DNA from: Streptomyces sp. MBT65
Lineage (GTDB): Bacteria; Actinomycetota; Actinomycetes; Streptomycetales; Streptomycetaceae
Direction of reading: 5' to 3'
NCBI RefSeq assembly: GCF_016612545.1
Contig: NZ_JAENRY010000079.1
Span: forward strand, 1 to 57,312
Length of the DNA stretch: 57,312 bases
Made by a program: the position numbers and the translations under genes. The notes below the pieces were generated by a model that did not search any database, had not been told where the DNA came from, and was given only the letters and a program-made list of their open reading frames with translations. This document shows, piece by piece, positions 15,834-24,528 of the stretch. Within the stretch, counting starts at the first letter, position 1; each line of letters opens with the position of its first letter.

Positions 15834-17456
15834 TCAGGCTGCGGCCGCAATCGGCTCGTGCTTCTGGCTGTCCTCGAGGTCCTCGGTGTCCTCGTTCTGC
15901 TCCGGCTCGTCGTCCCCCCGAGCGTCCGCCTTCTCTTCCTCCTGCTGGGCGCGGCCCTTGGCCACGGTCTCCGCTTCGACGGTGCTCAGCGCGTAGCCCT
16001 CCGCTTGCAGGAACGTCAGCCACGCGACTGTCTGCTCATTGATGCGGTTGCGCCAGGCGGCGTCGTCCATGTGCTCCACCTCGTAGGCGCCAGCGACGTG
16101 GGCGAGCAGGACCCTCCAGGAGCGCGCCGGGCTGGTGCGTGAGATGACCGCGCCGAACGGGTCGCCCACCCGAGTCCACTGACTGTTGCCCTCGTTGGGG
16201 TCCTCGACGCCGAGGAAGCGTGCGGTCAGGTCGGTCCTCTTGCGGCTGACGTAGTTCTCGTACGCGTAGCTGGTGCCGGTGATCATCGAGAGGATCAGTG
16301 GCCACACGCGGGTGCTGGCCTCGGGCTGCTGGCACAGGTCCTTGATGAAGTCCGCGCGGACCTCGCGGGCCTGCCTCCACGCCTTGTTGTTCGCGATGAC
16401 CAGGCGCCGCTCCGCTTTGGCCGCCTCCTTGTCCGGGCCTGCCTGGGCGGTGTCCTTCTGGGCGGCCTCGGTGGTGAGCGGGTGACCGTGGCGGTGCCAG
16501 GCGGTGCACAGCCAGATCACCTCGGCGTCGTTCGGGGAGACGCACGCAGCGTGACCGGGGCAGGCGTGGTGGGTCTGCGAGGTCTGCGGGGCGCCGTCAT
16601 CGGTGAGGAGGTCGGTGAGCGGCCTCGTGCTGGTGGCGGACCAGTCCCAGCGCCAGTCGACGACCGTGACCTCCGCGGCAGCCAGGTCGGCGGCCTGCTG
16701 AGCGCACTTATCGGTGAGTTCCTTCTCGGCGCGCAGACCGGCAAGGGCATGCTTCCAGTGGCCGCGCTTGGTGTTGTTCTCCCGCTGGTCACGCGCCTTG
16801 GCCCGCTTCAGGGTCCACAGGGCGTCCTCGACGCTTTCGACCTCCTGGAACTCGGCCAGCTCGATGAGGTTGAAGTCCTCCTCGATCGCCTCGGCCAGCG
16901 ACGCGTCGGAGAGCTGGGCGGCCTTGCTGGCGGCGCCGAGCTCGGCAGGCTTGAAACCCATGGCGCGCGCGTTACGCACCTTGCGGGCCTTGGGGATGTT
17001 CATGAGGGAGAGCTGCCGGGCAGCTTCGATGTCGTCGCGGACGGTGGCCTGGCGGCGGTGCTTGTTCTCGATGAACGACACCGTCAGTGCCGCATCGTCA
17101 ACCCCGGCAAGGTCGTCGCGGACGATCGCGGGAACGAGCCGGTACGGCTTCTTCTTCGCCCGGGCCTTCTTCGCGGCGGCCAGGGCCGCGTTGTTGCGGC
17201 GCTGGCCGAAGATGATCCCGAGCTTGCCTTCGTTCTCGCCTTCCTGCGGGCGCAGCACGAGTGGGGTGAGGACACCGAGTTCATCGACGCTGGCCTGGAG
17301 TTCAGGGTCGGGCTGGGTGGTGTCCTCGCCGTCTGTCTCGGCGCGATCCTTGCGGTGGTTGTACGGGTCGACAACAAGGTCGTGGGGATCGACCCAGACG
17401 AAGCGGCCGGCGAATCCCTCGACGGCTTCCGGGCGTACGTCGGTGGTGGTGCTCAT
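15834..17456 (-). CDS. Large ParB/Srx-domain protein (540 aa)
   Basis: ATG 17456 with AAGGA upstream. The N-terminal 200 residues are a ParB-type domain: DPYNHRKDRAE (box I region), IFGQRRNNAALAA (box II, variant of GERRxRA) and FIENKHRRQATVRDDIEAA (box III). It lacks the helix-turn-helix of the smaller ParB at 3705 and continues with about 300 residues of helical, Ala/Lys-rich sequence containing a small Cys/His cluster (HHACPGHAACVS ... WLCTAWH). Related phage ParB-like proteins can be nucleases or DNA-modification partners; no direct evidence here. Confidence 0.8.
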   Translation of the reverse strand: MSTTTDVRPEAVEGFAGRFVWVDPHDLVVDPYNHRKDRAETDGEDTTQPDPELQASVDELGVLTPLVLRPQEGENEGKLGIIFGQRRNNAALAAAKKARAKKKPYRLVPAIVRDDLAGVDDAALTVSFIENKHRRQATVRDDIEAARQLSLMNIPKARKVRNARAMGFKPAELGAASKAAQLSDASLAEAIEEDFNLIELAEFQEVESVEDALWTLKRAKARDQRENNTKRGHWKHALAGLRAEKELTDKCAQQAADLAAAEVTVVDWRWDWSATSTRPLTDLLTDDGAPQTSQTHHACPGHAACVSPNDAEVIWLCTAWHRHGHPLTTEAAQKDTAQAGPDKEAAKAERRLVIANNKAWRQAREVRADFIKDLCQQPEASTRVWPLILSMITGTSYAYENYVSRKRTDLTARFLGVEDPNEGNSQWTRVGDPFGAVISRTSPARSWRVLLAHVAGAYEVEHMDDAAWRNRINEQTVAWLTFLQAEGYALSTVEAETVAKGRAQQEEEKADARGDDEPEQNEDTEDLEDSQKHEPIAAAA

Positions 17457-17527
17457 GGTGGTGGTCCTTCAAGTGATGGGCGGGCGCGACATGAAGTGCG
17501 CCCGCCTGATGTGGTGCGCGGCCGGGC

Positions 17528-18154
17528 TCAGGCAGCTGCCGGAGTTCGGCGCCTGGTCGTGCCCTTGGCCGAGGCGGAGCGGCGTGCTGTGCCCTTCGGC
17601 TTGGTCTTGGCTTTCGCGGCGGGGGCGGCCGGGGCGTCGGTGCTGTCCTCGGCCGGAGGTTGGACAGCGGGAGGGATCGGCGTGCCGTCGGCGCGCAGGC
17701 GCAGCCGAGTCCCGTCGAAGGCGGGCAGCAGCACGGTGCGGATCGCGGTGAGGATCTCCTCCAGCGGGGAGGCCGTGGTGAAGCGGACCCCGGTGCTGTA
17801 CCGCACTCCCTTGGGGAGCCGGGTGTTCTCACCGGCCGCACCGCCGGAGTCTGCCGCCTGCTCGGGGGCGGGACCGCCGACGGCGAAGGTCTGCACGGCC
17901 CTGCCCTGCCACAGGTGCCGGATGCCGATGGACCGGCCGTCGGGGTGGACGAGGCGGATCGACCTGTCCGCGAAGCCCGCCGGGTGGTCCTCAAGGTCCT
18001 CGCTCCATCCGTCAGCGAGGGCCTCGGAGATGGGCTTGCCCAGCAGGTAGAGGTCGACCTCGCTGAGGACGGCCGGCTCCGGTGCCTCGGAGCCCTCCGA
18101 CTCCGGGTCGGTGAGGTCTACGGCATCGGGCTCGGCAATGGTTGTGCTGCTCAA
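17528..18154 (-). CDS. Hypothetical protein (208 aa)
   Basis: TTG at 18154 is preferred because AGGAG lies 9 bases upstream; an in-frame TTG at 18175 would sit before that site. The body (residues about 35-145) is mixed alpha/beta (VDLYLLGKPISEALADGW). The last 60 residues are Ala/Lys/Arg/Pro-rich and histone-like, suggesting nucleic-acid contact. No family recognised. Confidence 0.6.
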   Translation of the reverse strand: MSSTTIAEPDAVDLTDPESEGSEAPEPAVLSEVDLYLLGKPISEALADGWSEDLEDHPAGFADRSIRLVHPDGRSIGIRHLWQGRAVQTFAVGGPAPEQAADSGGAAGENTRLPKGVRYSTGVRFTTASPLEEILTAIRTVLLPAFDGTRLRLRADGTPIPPAVQPPAEDSTDAPAAPAAKAKTKPKGTARRSASAKGTTRRRTPAAA

Positions 18155-18218
18155 GAGGGTTCTCTCCTGCTTCAAATGGTGCTCGAATAAAGGGAGTTGC
18201 GGACCGCCGAGCGGGGAT

Positions 18219-18590
18219 TCAGCGGACGGCGGGGATGACGGAGGCGGTGTGGATGGTGCGCACGGCGTCCTCGGTCAGGCTGGTGAGCGCGCCTTGCCGG
18301 TTGAATCCCGCGAAGATCACGGGACCTTGAATGTCGGCGATCAGGCTCTCGCCGAGGAGGAAGTGCAAGGCGATGGCCGCGCACAGGTTCGGGGGCTGAC
18401 CGTCGCGGGATTCGGCGATGAGGGCGGCGGTGTGCGAGCCGTCCGGGCGGCGCACGTAGCGCAGGGCCTCGGCGTCGTCGCCGAGTGCCTGTTGGATCTG
18501 CGCGCGCTGGGCGGTGTCGTTGACGCTCACGTGCAGATCGGTGATCGTGCCGTCGGTGGCGACGAGCAGGGCGTGAACGGTGTCGGGCAT
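18219..18590 (-). CDS. DUF3846-like protein (123 aa)
   Basis: ATG 18590. The N-terminal HALLVATDGTITDLHVS, the central IQQALGDD and the C-terminal IQGPVIFAGFNRQGALTSLT follow the DUF3846 pattern, a small family found in phages and mobile elements of Gram-positive bacteria. Function unknown. First gene after the promoter at 18644-18671, so it is strongly expressed early by inference. Confidence 0.65.
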   Translation of the reverse strand: MPDTVHALLVATDGTITDLHVSVNDTAQRAQIQQALGDDAEALRYVRRPDGSHTAALIAESRDGQPPNLCAAIALHFLLGESLIADIQGPVIFAGFNRQGALTSLTEDAVRTIHTASVIPAVR

Positions 18591-18643
18591 GACGGCCTTT
18601 CTGGCGTGTAGTCGGTGAGGTGACCCCCTCAACTTCTAAGTTA

Positions 18644-18689
18644 ATTCTACTATGCATAGGGCATGGGTCAACTGCGTCTGTGCAGGTCA
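18644..18689 (-). promoter_or_regulatory. Early promoter P4 with upstream TGACCTG box
   Basis: Minus-strand -35 TTGACC (18671-18666), 16-bp spacer, -10 TAGAAT (18649-18644), TGACCTG box at 18689-18683 (11-bp gap). Drives 18590 to 14306. Only 14 bp separate the box from the methylase-like gene's stop. Confidence 0.87.
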
Positions 18690-18703
18690 GAATGGGGGTG
18701 GGA

Positions 18704-19783
18704 CTACGCCGCAGGCGAGAGGGCTTGCTCCATCAGATGCTCGGCCTGACGTAGGGCGGCAATGATCCGAGCCTTGCCCACCACCTCGTCGCGGTGCTCG
18801 AAGACGGCCCGCGCCTCCTTCATCGCATCCGCGACGGCATTCGGATTGGCCAGCGTGTCCGCGCACGCCACGGTCACCCGCGGGCCGAGCTCCCAGACCA
18901 TCGCGTTCACAGCGCAACACGCGGCGGCGATGGGGTCGATGTCGACCATCGACCACTGGAAGTCCGCAGGGTCGTGCCCGCGTTCGCGAAGGTGCTGGGC
19001 GGCCGAGCGCAGCAGCCCCCCGCTGCCGGCGCACGGATCATGGATGTGCTCGCCGGTGCGCGGAGCGTCGACCGCGAGGCTGATGTCCATGACCTGCCCC
19101 GCGGCAAGCATGTCGGCCATGGCGTCGGCCACCGGCGCCGGGGTGTGATACTCGCCGAGCCCCTGCCGAGCGCCGTGAGAGCGCAGGCACATCATCACGG
19201 GCGACAAGACGTCCGTCGCCGAGCGCAGGAACGGATCCTCGTGCGCGGTCAGGTCGAACAAGCCGCGCTTCAGGGCCGTTTCGGCGACGGCTTGGACCGC
19301 GTGCATGCGGTACTCGTCGACCTCGTCGTTCAGCCACTCATGGAGGATCCGCGCACGTTCGATCAGGTCGGGGCGGTGTATCCAGTGCATCGACCAGATC
19401 TCGCGCAGCATCCCGATCAGCTGCGGGCCGTCCTGGGCGAGGATCTGCGTCTTGAGGTCCGGGCCGTTCGGGTCCTTCTCGCGGATGAGCGAGAGGGCGG
19501 CAACGACGCCGATCGGCACCTCGATAGCCGTGCCGCCATGCCGGTTGTGCCACCGCTCGGCCACCGCTTCGCCGATCTCCAGGGCGCGCCGGTGTGGATC
19601 GCGCACAGGGTGCGGGCGAGGCGCCCGCCGGGCGCGCGGAGCAGAAGGTGCGGCCGGCGGCGCCAGCTTCGGTGGTGCTGCCGAGGGGGTGGAGCGTGCA
19701 GGCTTCGGCGCGGCGGTGAAGGTTGCGGGTATCGGCTCGGGGGTGGCGGCGATGTCTGCGAACAGATCGAGTTGCTGGGTCAC
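18704..19783 (-). CDS. N6-methylase-like protein lacking the NPPF/Y motif
   Basis: 359 aa. After a Pro/Ala-rich lead (to about residue 60) and a helical domain come GEYHTP (210-215) and the SAM-binding DPCAGSGG (249-256), with DIDP at 281-284, as in type I (HsdM-like) adenine methylases. The position where the catalytic NPPF/Y should follow reads ACADTLANPN (306-315), and no NPPF/Y occurs elsewhere. The protein stops soon after, without a target-recognition region. It may bind SAM but not methylate adenine in the usual way. Sole gene between the promoter at 19906-19933 and P4. Confidence 0.82.
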   Translation of the reverse strand: MTQQLDLFADIAATPEPIPATFTAAPKPARSTPSAAPPKLAPPAAPSAPRARRAPRPHPVRDPHRRALEIGEAVAERWHNRHGGTAIEVPIGVVAALSLIREKDPNGPDLKTQILAQDGPQLIGMLREIWSMHWIHRPDLIERARILHEWLNDEVDEYRMHAVQAVAETALKRGLFDLTAHEDPFLRSATDVLSPVMMCLRSHGARQGLGEYHTPAPVADAMADMLAAGQVMDISLAVDAPRTGEHIHDPCAGSGGLLRSAAQHLRERGHDPADFQWSMVDIDPIAAACCAVNAMVWELGPRVTVACADTLANPNAVADAMKEARAVFEHRDEVVGKARIIAALRQAEHLMEQALSPAA

Positions 19784-19905
19784 GGCGAAATCGCCTTCCG
19801 TGGGTGGGGTTGGGTATAAGGCGACCCGCCCCGGGCGGGGCGGGTCGCGGTGATGAGGGCGCTTCGGGCGGGGAGTCTGGGCTTCCCCTCACCTCTCGAT
19901 GGTTA

Positions 19906-19951
19906 ATTCTACTATGGTTAGGGGTGGGGTCAACTGCGGATGCCCAGCTCA
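19906..19951 (-). promoter_or_regulatory. Early promoter P5 with upstream TGAGCTG box
   Basis: Minus-strand -35 TTGACC (19933-19928), 16-bp spacer, -10 TAGAAT (19911-19906), TGAGCTG at 19951-19945 (11-bp gap). Drives the methylase-like gene alone. Confidence 0.87.
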
Positions 19952-19961
19952 GGAGGGGGGG

Positions 19962-20531
19962 TTATGCCTGATCGATCCAGGTCATGCCGTACGGGGTCTG
20001 CCACAGCCAGGACAGCCCCGCCTTGTGGATCTCGGCCCGGGCCCTGTCCCACCACACCCGCCCGAAGCGGTCGGTGTGTGCCTCGACGGCCCAGGCGGCC
20101 GATGCTGCCGCCTCCGGCGACTGCAGGATCTCGGCGACCGATTCCCCGAACCCGTGGACGCGTTCACGCAGACTCATGTGCAGCTCGCCAACCTCGGTGC
20201 GCCATGCCTCGTCACGACGGCGCTCCCCGCGCTCGTACGACAGCGGCCACCCCCGCTCGGTGATCGCCCCGTTCTGCTGCAGCGCGATCCAGGCCGCCGC
20301 CCGCTCACGCGAGAGCACCGCGGGCTTGAACATCACGTTCAGCACCTCAAGTTCCGAGGTGTCATCCGCCCGTATCCGCGCACCGAAGTGGGCTGCATTC
20401 GCATCGTGCTTCGCCTGGGCGCGCTCCCGTGCCGCGTTCTCGGTCCGGGCGTCCCACACGGGAATCAGGTAGTTCCACGTCGTCCGGGTGTGCTCCGGGT
20501 GCGTGTACGTCACCTTCCATAGGCCCCGCAT
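19962..20531 (-). CDS. Hypothetical protein (189 aa)
   Basis: ATG 20531 with AAGGAG upstream. It begins with a short beta-rich module (LWKVTYTHPEHTRTTWNYLI) and continues helical (RERAQAKHDANAAHF; AAAWIALQQNG). No Cys pairs or known motifs. Last gene of the operon from the promoter at 22547-22574, ending 11 bp before the P5 box. Confidence 0.65.
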   Translation of the reverse strand: MRGLWKVTYTHPEHTRTTWNYLIPVWDARTENAARERAQAKHDANAAHFGARIRADDTSELEVLNVMFKPAVLSRERAAAWIALQQNGAITERGWPLSYERGERRRDEAWRTEVGELHMSLRERVHGFGESVAEILQSPEAAASAAWAVEAHTDRFGRVWWDRARAEIHKAGLSWLWQTPYGMTWIDQA

Positions 20532-20593
20532 GTGCGTTCTTTCTCCTTGCTGGTCGCGCTGTTCTGGCTGGTGCCGGTGTTCGGACGGCACGT

Positions 20594-21064
20594 CTACTGG
20601 GCCACTGGCGTGGCCTTGTGCTGGGCCACCCAGTTCTCGAAAGCGCGCGGGTCGACGGCGCGCAGTTGGTGGAGGTAGTGGCAGGCCATGCGGGCGTGCA
20701 GGGCGCGGGCCTTGTCGGTGAACGGAACCCGTACGGGCAGGTGCCCCCGGCCTGACGGCCACGTCAGGCGGCTGGAGTAGGGTGCGGCGGCCGCGATGTA
20801 CCAGTCGAGGTTCGCGGCCAGCCGCACGGGGAGCTGGTCTTCGACCGGCTCGTCCTCCATGGGCCAGATGCCCTCGCCGTCGTCGGCGAAGAAGTCGTGC
20901 GGACTGCTGCTCGCGGCGTCGTGCGGCATGTTCACCCAGACGCGCTGGCCGTGCTCAGCGTGCGGGTCGACGTCGATGACGGTGCGGTTGTAGGCCAGGC
21001 ATGTTCCGTTCATCTTCGACAGGTAGAGGACGGCGACGCGATCGCCGCGCTCGTACTCACTCAT
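20594..21064 (-). CDS. Hypothetical protein (156 aa)
   Basis: ATG 21064 with AGGAG. The N-terminal 50 residues (RGDRVAVLYLSKMNGTCLAY ... VIDVDPHAEHGQRVWVNMP) look like an SH3/KOW-type beta barrel, followed by an acidic loop and a helical C-terminus. Family not recognised. Confidence 0.62.
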   Translation of the reverse strand: MSEYERGDRVAVLYLSKMNGTCLAYNRTVIDVDPHAEHGQRVWVNMPHDAASSSPHDFFADDGEGIWPMEDEPVEDQLPVRLAANLDWYIAAAAPYSSRLTWPSGRGHLPVRVPFTDKARALHARMACHYLHQLRAVDPRAFENWVAQHKATPVAQ

Positions 21065-21090
21065 GTGAGGCAACTCCTGTTCTGTAGTGG

Positions 21091-21639
21091 TTACTTCGAT
21101 GCGCGCTGGAGGGCGCGGATGGCGTCGGCGCGGGCTGCTGTGGCGGGGCAGGGGCCGGTGAGGGCCCTCACGTGGGCGACGACCTGGCGGTGGTCGTCCC
21201 TGCGGACGGCGCGCTGCAGGCCCTCGATGGCCTGCGCCACCTCGTCCACGGCGGTGGCGTGTCCCCGCCGGCACGGGCAGGTGTCTGTCCTGTACGCGGA
21301 CAGCGCCGTGAGTAGATACGAGTGCTGGTCCTGCGGGACGCAGCCGCGATGGCGCATCGCGGGGCGCGCACGGCGCAGATGGCTGTAGAAGCGCAGGACG
21401 GGCGTGCCGCACATCAGGCAGGCGACGGGCCACAGCACGTCGCTGCCCGGATACCCGCCGAGCGGCGCCCAGCCGAGTTCGTCGATGCGGGCGACAGCGA
21501 GGGCGGCGGAGGTGACGTTGCGGAGCGTGGGCCCCAGCCCGGAAAGATGGGCGCCGAGCTCATCACCGATGGCTCCGTCGACGGTGCCCGCCAAGGGGTT
21601 CTTGCTGATCACGGTTTCGGTGTCCTCGGGCTGGATCAT
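21091..21639 (-). CDS. Hypothetical protein with Cys pair (182 aa)
   Basis: ATG 21639 overlaps the upstream stop (ATGA). The middle holds CLMCGTPVLRFYSHLRR followed by HRGC and CPCRRGH, a likely zinc-binding region. The flanks are helical (VDEVAQAIEGLQRAV). Function unknown. Confidence 0.62.
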   Translation of the reverse strand: MIQPEDTETVISKNPLAGTVDGAIGDELGAHLSGLGPTLRNVTSAALAVARIDELGWAPLGGYPGSDVLWPVACLMCGTPVLRFYSHLRRARPAMRHRGCVPQDQHSYLLTALSAYRTDTCPCRRGHATAVDEVAQAIEGLQRAVRRDDHRQVVAHVRALTGPCPATAARADAIRALQRASK

Positions 21640-22430
21640 GCGGCGGTGTAGGCGCGGAGGACGGCGTACGAGGCGGCGATCGAGGTGTCGCTGGTGCGCA
21701 GAGCGAACGGCGCGCTCGGCTCGGCGGCGTTCGCGTCGTGGAGGATCTCGAGCGGCCCGTGTGTCGGGTAGAGGCTCGTGAATCCGGCCCGGGGCGGTGC
21801 ACCGTTGATTTCGGGGAGGGCGTCGAGGACTGCCCGTATCTCCGGCGGGAAGGGATCTGCTTCGCCTTCGAGATGGGACGGGGGCCTGGTCAGTGCAGTG
21901 CGCCCGCAGCGGATGGCCTGCTCGGCGGTGAGCCTGTTCATCTGAACGTTCACGCTCACGGCGCCGGGGCGTGGCGAGCGGATATGGATGCGGAGGGCCG
22001 GGTTGGCGCTGTCCCCGCCCTCCAACACGAGCTCTGAGCGCGCGGATGTTCCTTCCGCCATAGCGGGCAGCCGGGCATCACGCAGCGGGAGGCTCAGCAG
22101 CCGCAGTGCCGCGAGGGCGTCCCGGCGGCCGAAGTGCGGCAGGACTTGGCTGTGGATCAGCTTGGCGACCTTCCCGCCGTTCGCGTTCTCCATCGCGGTG
22201 GTCGCGGTGAACGGCTTGGCGGGCTGGCTCGGCTCGCTGTCCTGGGAGACGAAGGCGCTGACGCTGAGCAGGCCGTCACGGGTTCGGAGGCTGCAGCGCA
22301 GGCCGAGGGGGTGGGTCACGATCGCCGTGCCGAGCAGTCCGGTCACGGCCCATTCCGGTCCGAGTGCGGCGGCGGTCTGCTTGGTGAGCGTGAGCAGGTC
22401 TGGAGCGACGAGTTGAGTGTCGTAGGGCAT
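21636..22430 (-). CDS. Hypothetical protein (264 aa)
   Basis: ATG 22430, first gene after the promoter at 22547-22574. The N-terminal helix (LLTLTKQTAAALGPEW) leads into beta-rich sequence; a central segment (LPHFGRRDALAALRLLSLPL) is helical. It may be distantly related to the 200-aa protein at 15138-15740. No catalytic residues identified. Confidence 0.65.
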   Translation of the reverse strand: MPYDTQLVAPDLLTLTKQTAAALGPEWAVTGLLGTAIVTHPLGLRCSLRTRDGLLSVSAFVSQDSEPSQPAKPFTATTAMENANGGKVAKLIHSQVLPHFGRRDALAALRLLSLPLRDARLPAMAEGTSARSELVLEGGDSANPALRIHIRSPRPGAVSVNVQMNRLTAEQAIRCGRTALTRPPSHLEGEADPFPPEIRAVLDALPEINGAPPRAGFTSLYPTHGPLEILHDANAAEPSAPFALRTSDTSIAASYAVLRAYTAA

Positions 22431-22501
22431 GGAGTGCTTTCTTCGGAAGTGCCGTTCCGCATCCGGTGATTGCGGTGAGCGGGCGGCTGTGGGCGTGGTG
22501 A

Positions 22502-22535
22502 AGGGGGTGCTGGTGAAACCTGTCCAGCACCCCCT
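22502..22535 (-). promoter_or_regulatory. Hairpin in the P6 leader
   Basis: Perfect 12-bp stem (22502-22513 with 22524-22535), 10-nt loop, directly downstream of the P6 -10 and about 70 bp before the first gene. Like the P3 leader hairpin, it may be an attenuator or an mRNA 5' protector. Confidence 0.6.
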
Positions 22536-22546
22536 CGTTAAGGATC

Positions 22547-22592
22547 ATTCTACTATGATTGGGGGTGGGGTCAACTGCGAAAGACCAGGTCA
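22547..22592 (-). promoter_or_regulatory. Early promoter P6 with upstream TGACCTG box
   Basis: Minus-strand -35 TTGACC (22574-22569), 16-bp spacer, -10 TAGAAT (22552-22547), TGACCTG at 22592-22586 (11-bp gap). Two bases after the -10 differ from the family (GATCC instead of TAACT). Drives 22430 to 19962. Confidence 0.85.
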
Positions 22593-22601
22593 GAAGGGGG
22601 G

Positions 22602-23606
22602 TTACTGGGTGGTGGAGGCGGCGAGCGCGGCTTCCATCTCCTCGGCGCTACGGCGTCCGAACACCTCGTCGTAGGTGAGCAGCCACGTCCAGCCGTCGAG
22701 CTTGTTGTCCGAGGCGCGTACGACACCCCCGCCGATGCCGTTGTGGATGTGCGGGATGGTCACCGACTTGGCGTTCACGCGCAGGACTTCGAACCAGGTC
22801 CCGCCCCGGCGGACGAAGTCACCCTTCTTGAAGTCGGTCTTGGACCACACCTTGAAGCCGTTCTTCTCGGCCTCGGCGATGACCGCTTCCCAGTAGGCGA
22901 TTTCCTCGGTGAGCTCCTCGTGCCGGATCACGAGCTCCTGCACGGTGTCGGGATTGGTGATGTCCCGGCCTGAGCCCCCGGCCGACTCTCCGCGCTGCCA
23001 CTTCTGAACGCGCCGCAGGTCGGCCTGGAGCTTCTCGATGCGGCGCAGGGTCCGCCGGGGCGCCTTGCGGAACTGCTCGTACCCTTCAGCCGCCCTCTGG
23101 CGTCCGGACCAGTACGAAGCCTTCTCGCCTTCGTTGATGCTGGTCCGCATCGCGTGGTCGATGCGTTCGGCGTCACGGCGTGCGCGGCGCTCGGAGTGGT
23201 GCCCGACCAGCACCGGCTGCCCCATGGGGATGCCGTCGGCGATCTGGTGGCCGTGCTCGTACGCGGACTCGGAGCGGGTGGCGGCATTGTCGGCGTAACT
23301 GCTGAACCGCTCGGCCCGCCCCTCGGCGCGCTCGACGCGATCCGCCTCGGCTTCGGCGAAGCTACGCCGGTCGCTCTCGTCGATCTGCACGTTGACCTCG
23401 AAGCCGGCCTCGCGCAGGGCGGCCGCGGCCGCGTTGATGTACCACGTCTTGGCGGCGCGGTCGCGGGACTGCCGGATACCGAGCTGACCGAGGGAGGGGA
23501 AGTAGCGGAAGCCGTGCTGGCGGACGATTTCGTAGACGCCATCACCCTTCGCGCTGCCCTCTATGAGGGTTCCGTCGCTGCGCGTATGGATGATCTCGAT
23601 GGTCAC
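22602..23606 (-). CDS. DUF3560 family protein (334 aa)
   Basis: GTG 23606 with AAGGA upstream. The opening IEIIHTRSDGTLIEGSAKGD, then HGFRYFPSLGQLGIRQSRD, the Ala/Glu-rich helical middle and GQPVLVGHHSERRARRD are the DUF3560 hallmarks. The family is common on Streptomyces phages and plasmids, and its function is unknown. The C-terminal third (FKKGDFVRRGGTWFEVLRVN) looks like a small beta barrel. Last gene of the operon from the promoter at 25945-25972. Confidence 0.85.
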   Translation of the reverse strand: MTIEIIHTRSDGTLIEGSAKGDGVYEIVRQHGFRYFPSLGQLGIRQSRDRAAKTWYINAAAAALREAGFEVNVQIDESDRRSFAEAEADRVERAEGRAERFSSYADNAATRSESAYEHGHQIADGIPMGQPVLVGHHSERRARRDAERIDHAMRTSINEGEKASYWSGRQRAAEGYEQFRKAPRRTLRRIEKLQADLRRVQKWQRGESAGGSGRDITNPDTVQELVIRHEELTEEIAYWEAVIAEAEKNGFKVWSKTDFKKGDFVRRGGTWFEVLRVNAKSVTIPHIHNGIGGGVVRASDNKLDGWTWLLTYDEVFGRRSAEEMEAALAASTTQ

Positions 23607-23839
23607 TGTCGGGGTCCTTCTGAGAGTTCGGACAGGGAGATGGAGATGAGGCTCAGACCGGTGTGCCAGCCGCCGAAGATGTCCTGCGCCGCGCGGTGAG
23701 CGGTACGCAGCTGATACCAAGTGCCGTGGCCAGCAAGGGCTTTGGACGCATCAATGCGGAACGCGATCGCCTCACCGTGCGTGTCGAGCAACGGCTGGTT
23801 GCCGTGGCCGCGCAGCCACACGTATCCGCCGGCCTTCAC
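23603..23839 (-). CDS. Small hypothetical protein (78 aa)
   Basis: The GTG start at 23839 overlaps the upstream stop (GTGA), and its own stop overlaps the DUF3560 start, giving a fully coupled chain. A beta-rich first half (GGYVWLRGHGNQPLLD) is followed by a helix (LRTAHRAAQDIFGGW). Family not recognised. Confidence 0.6.
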   Translation of the reverse strand: MKAGGYVWLRGHGNQPLLDTHGEAIAFRIDASKALAGHGTWYQLRTAHRAAQDIFGGWHTGLSLISISLSELSEGPRQ

Positions 23840-24528
23840 GACTCCTCCGGCGCTTCCGCGCGGGAGCACAGGAGCAGCGCCGTCTCCAGGGACACCAGGA
23901 GGTCGTCGCGGTCGAAGGCGAGGGACGACGCGGCATGGCGTGCCGAGTGCGGCCCGGCGCAGAACCCTTCCGCGTCACCATCCGGGTGCTGCTCGGCCCA
24001 CGAGGACGCGTACTGGGTGAAAGCCCACGCGTACTGGCCTGCGGACGTCGGAGATTCGAGTTCGGCCGCTGTGGCGGAGCGGGCTTCCCAGGCGGCAAGT
24101 AGAAGCACCTGACGTCGCACTTCCGGGCTGGTCAGAGACCACAGGCTGGGCAGGCCGAAGACGACGAACGCCTCCTCCACGTTGTTGTCCACAGCGGCTA
24201 TGGCCCGGGCAAGGAGACGGTGGAGCGAGAGGATCTCCTGCTCGCCGTCCTCGCTCTCGCTGTTGCTGGTGGTGTTGTTCACGGGCTTCTCCTTCGTGAG
24301 TGACGGTGTGGTGGCCCAGGACGGCCACCAAGTGGTGCGGGATTCGGGATTGTCGGGGCCGGGCTGGCGCGAGAAGTCGCGGGCCGCGCGCACGTGGTAC
24401 TCCCACGAGCCGTCCGGCCAGGGGCCCTTGCGGTCGATGACCGTGGCGGTACCGTCCGGAAGACTGCGGGCCCACTGCTGGTTGATGTGCGAGACCCGCG
24501 CGCCGATCGGCAGGGGGTGTCGGGTCAT
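23836..24528 (-). CDS. Hypothetical protein (230 aa)
   Basis: ATG 24528 overlaps the upstream stop. The first 85 residues form a small beta-rich domain (GARVSHINQQWARSLPDGTA, then TVIDRKGPWPDGSWEYHV), as in other actinophage early proteins. The remainder, after an acidic linker, is helical (LHRLLARAIAAVDNNVEEAF). Function unknown. Confidence 0.62.
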   Translation of the reverse strand: MTRHPLPIGARVSHINQQWARSLPDGTATVIDRKGPWPDGSWEYHVRAARDFSRQPGPDNPESRTTWWPSWATTPSLTKEKPVNNTTSNSESEDGEQEILSLHRLLARAIAAVDNNVEEAFVVFGLPSLWSLTSPEVRRQVLLLAAWEARSATAAELESPTSAGQYAWAFTQYASSWAEQHPDGDAEGFCAGPHSARHAASSLAFDRDDLLVSLETALLLCSRAEAPEES

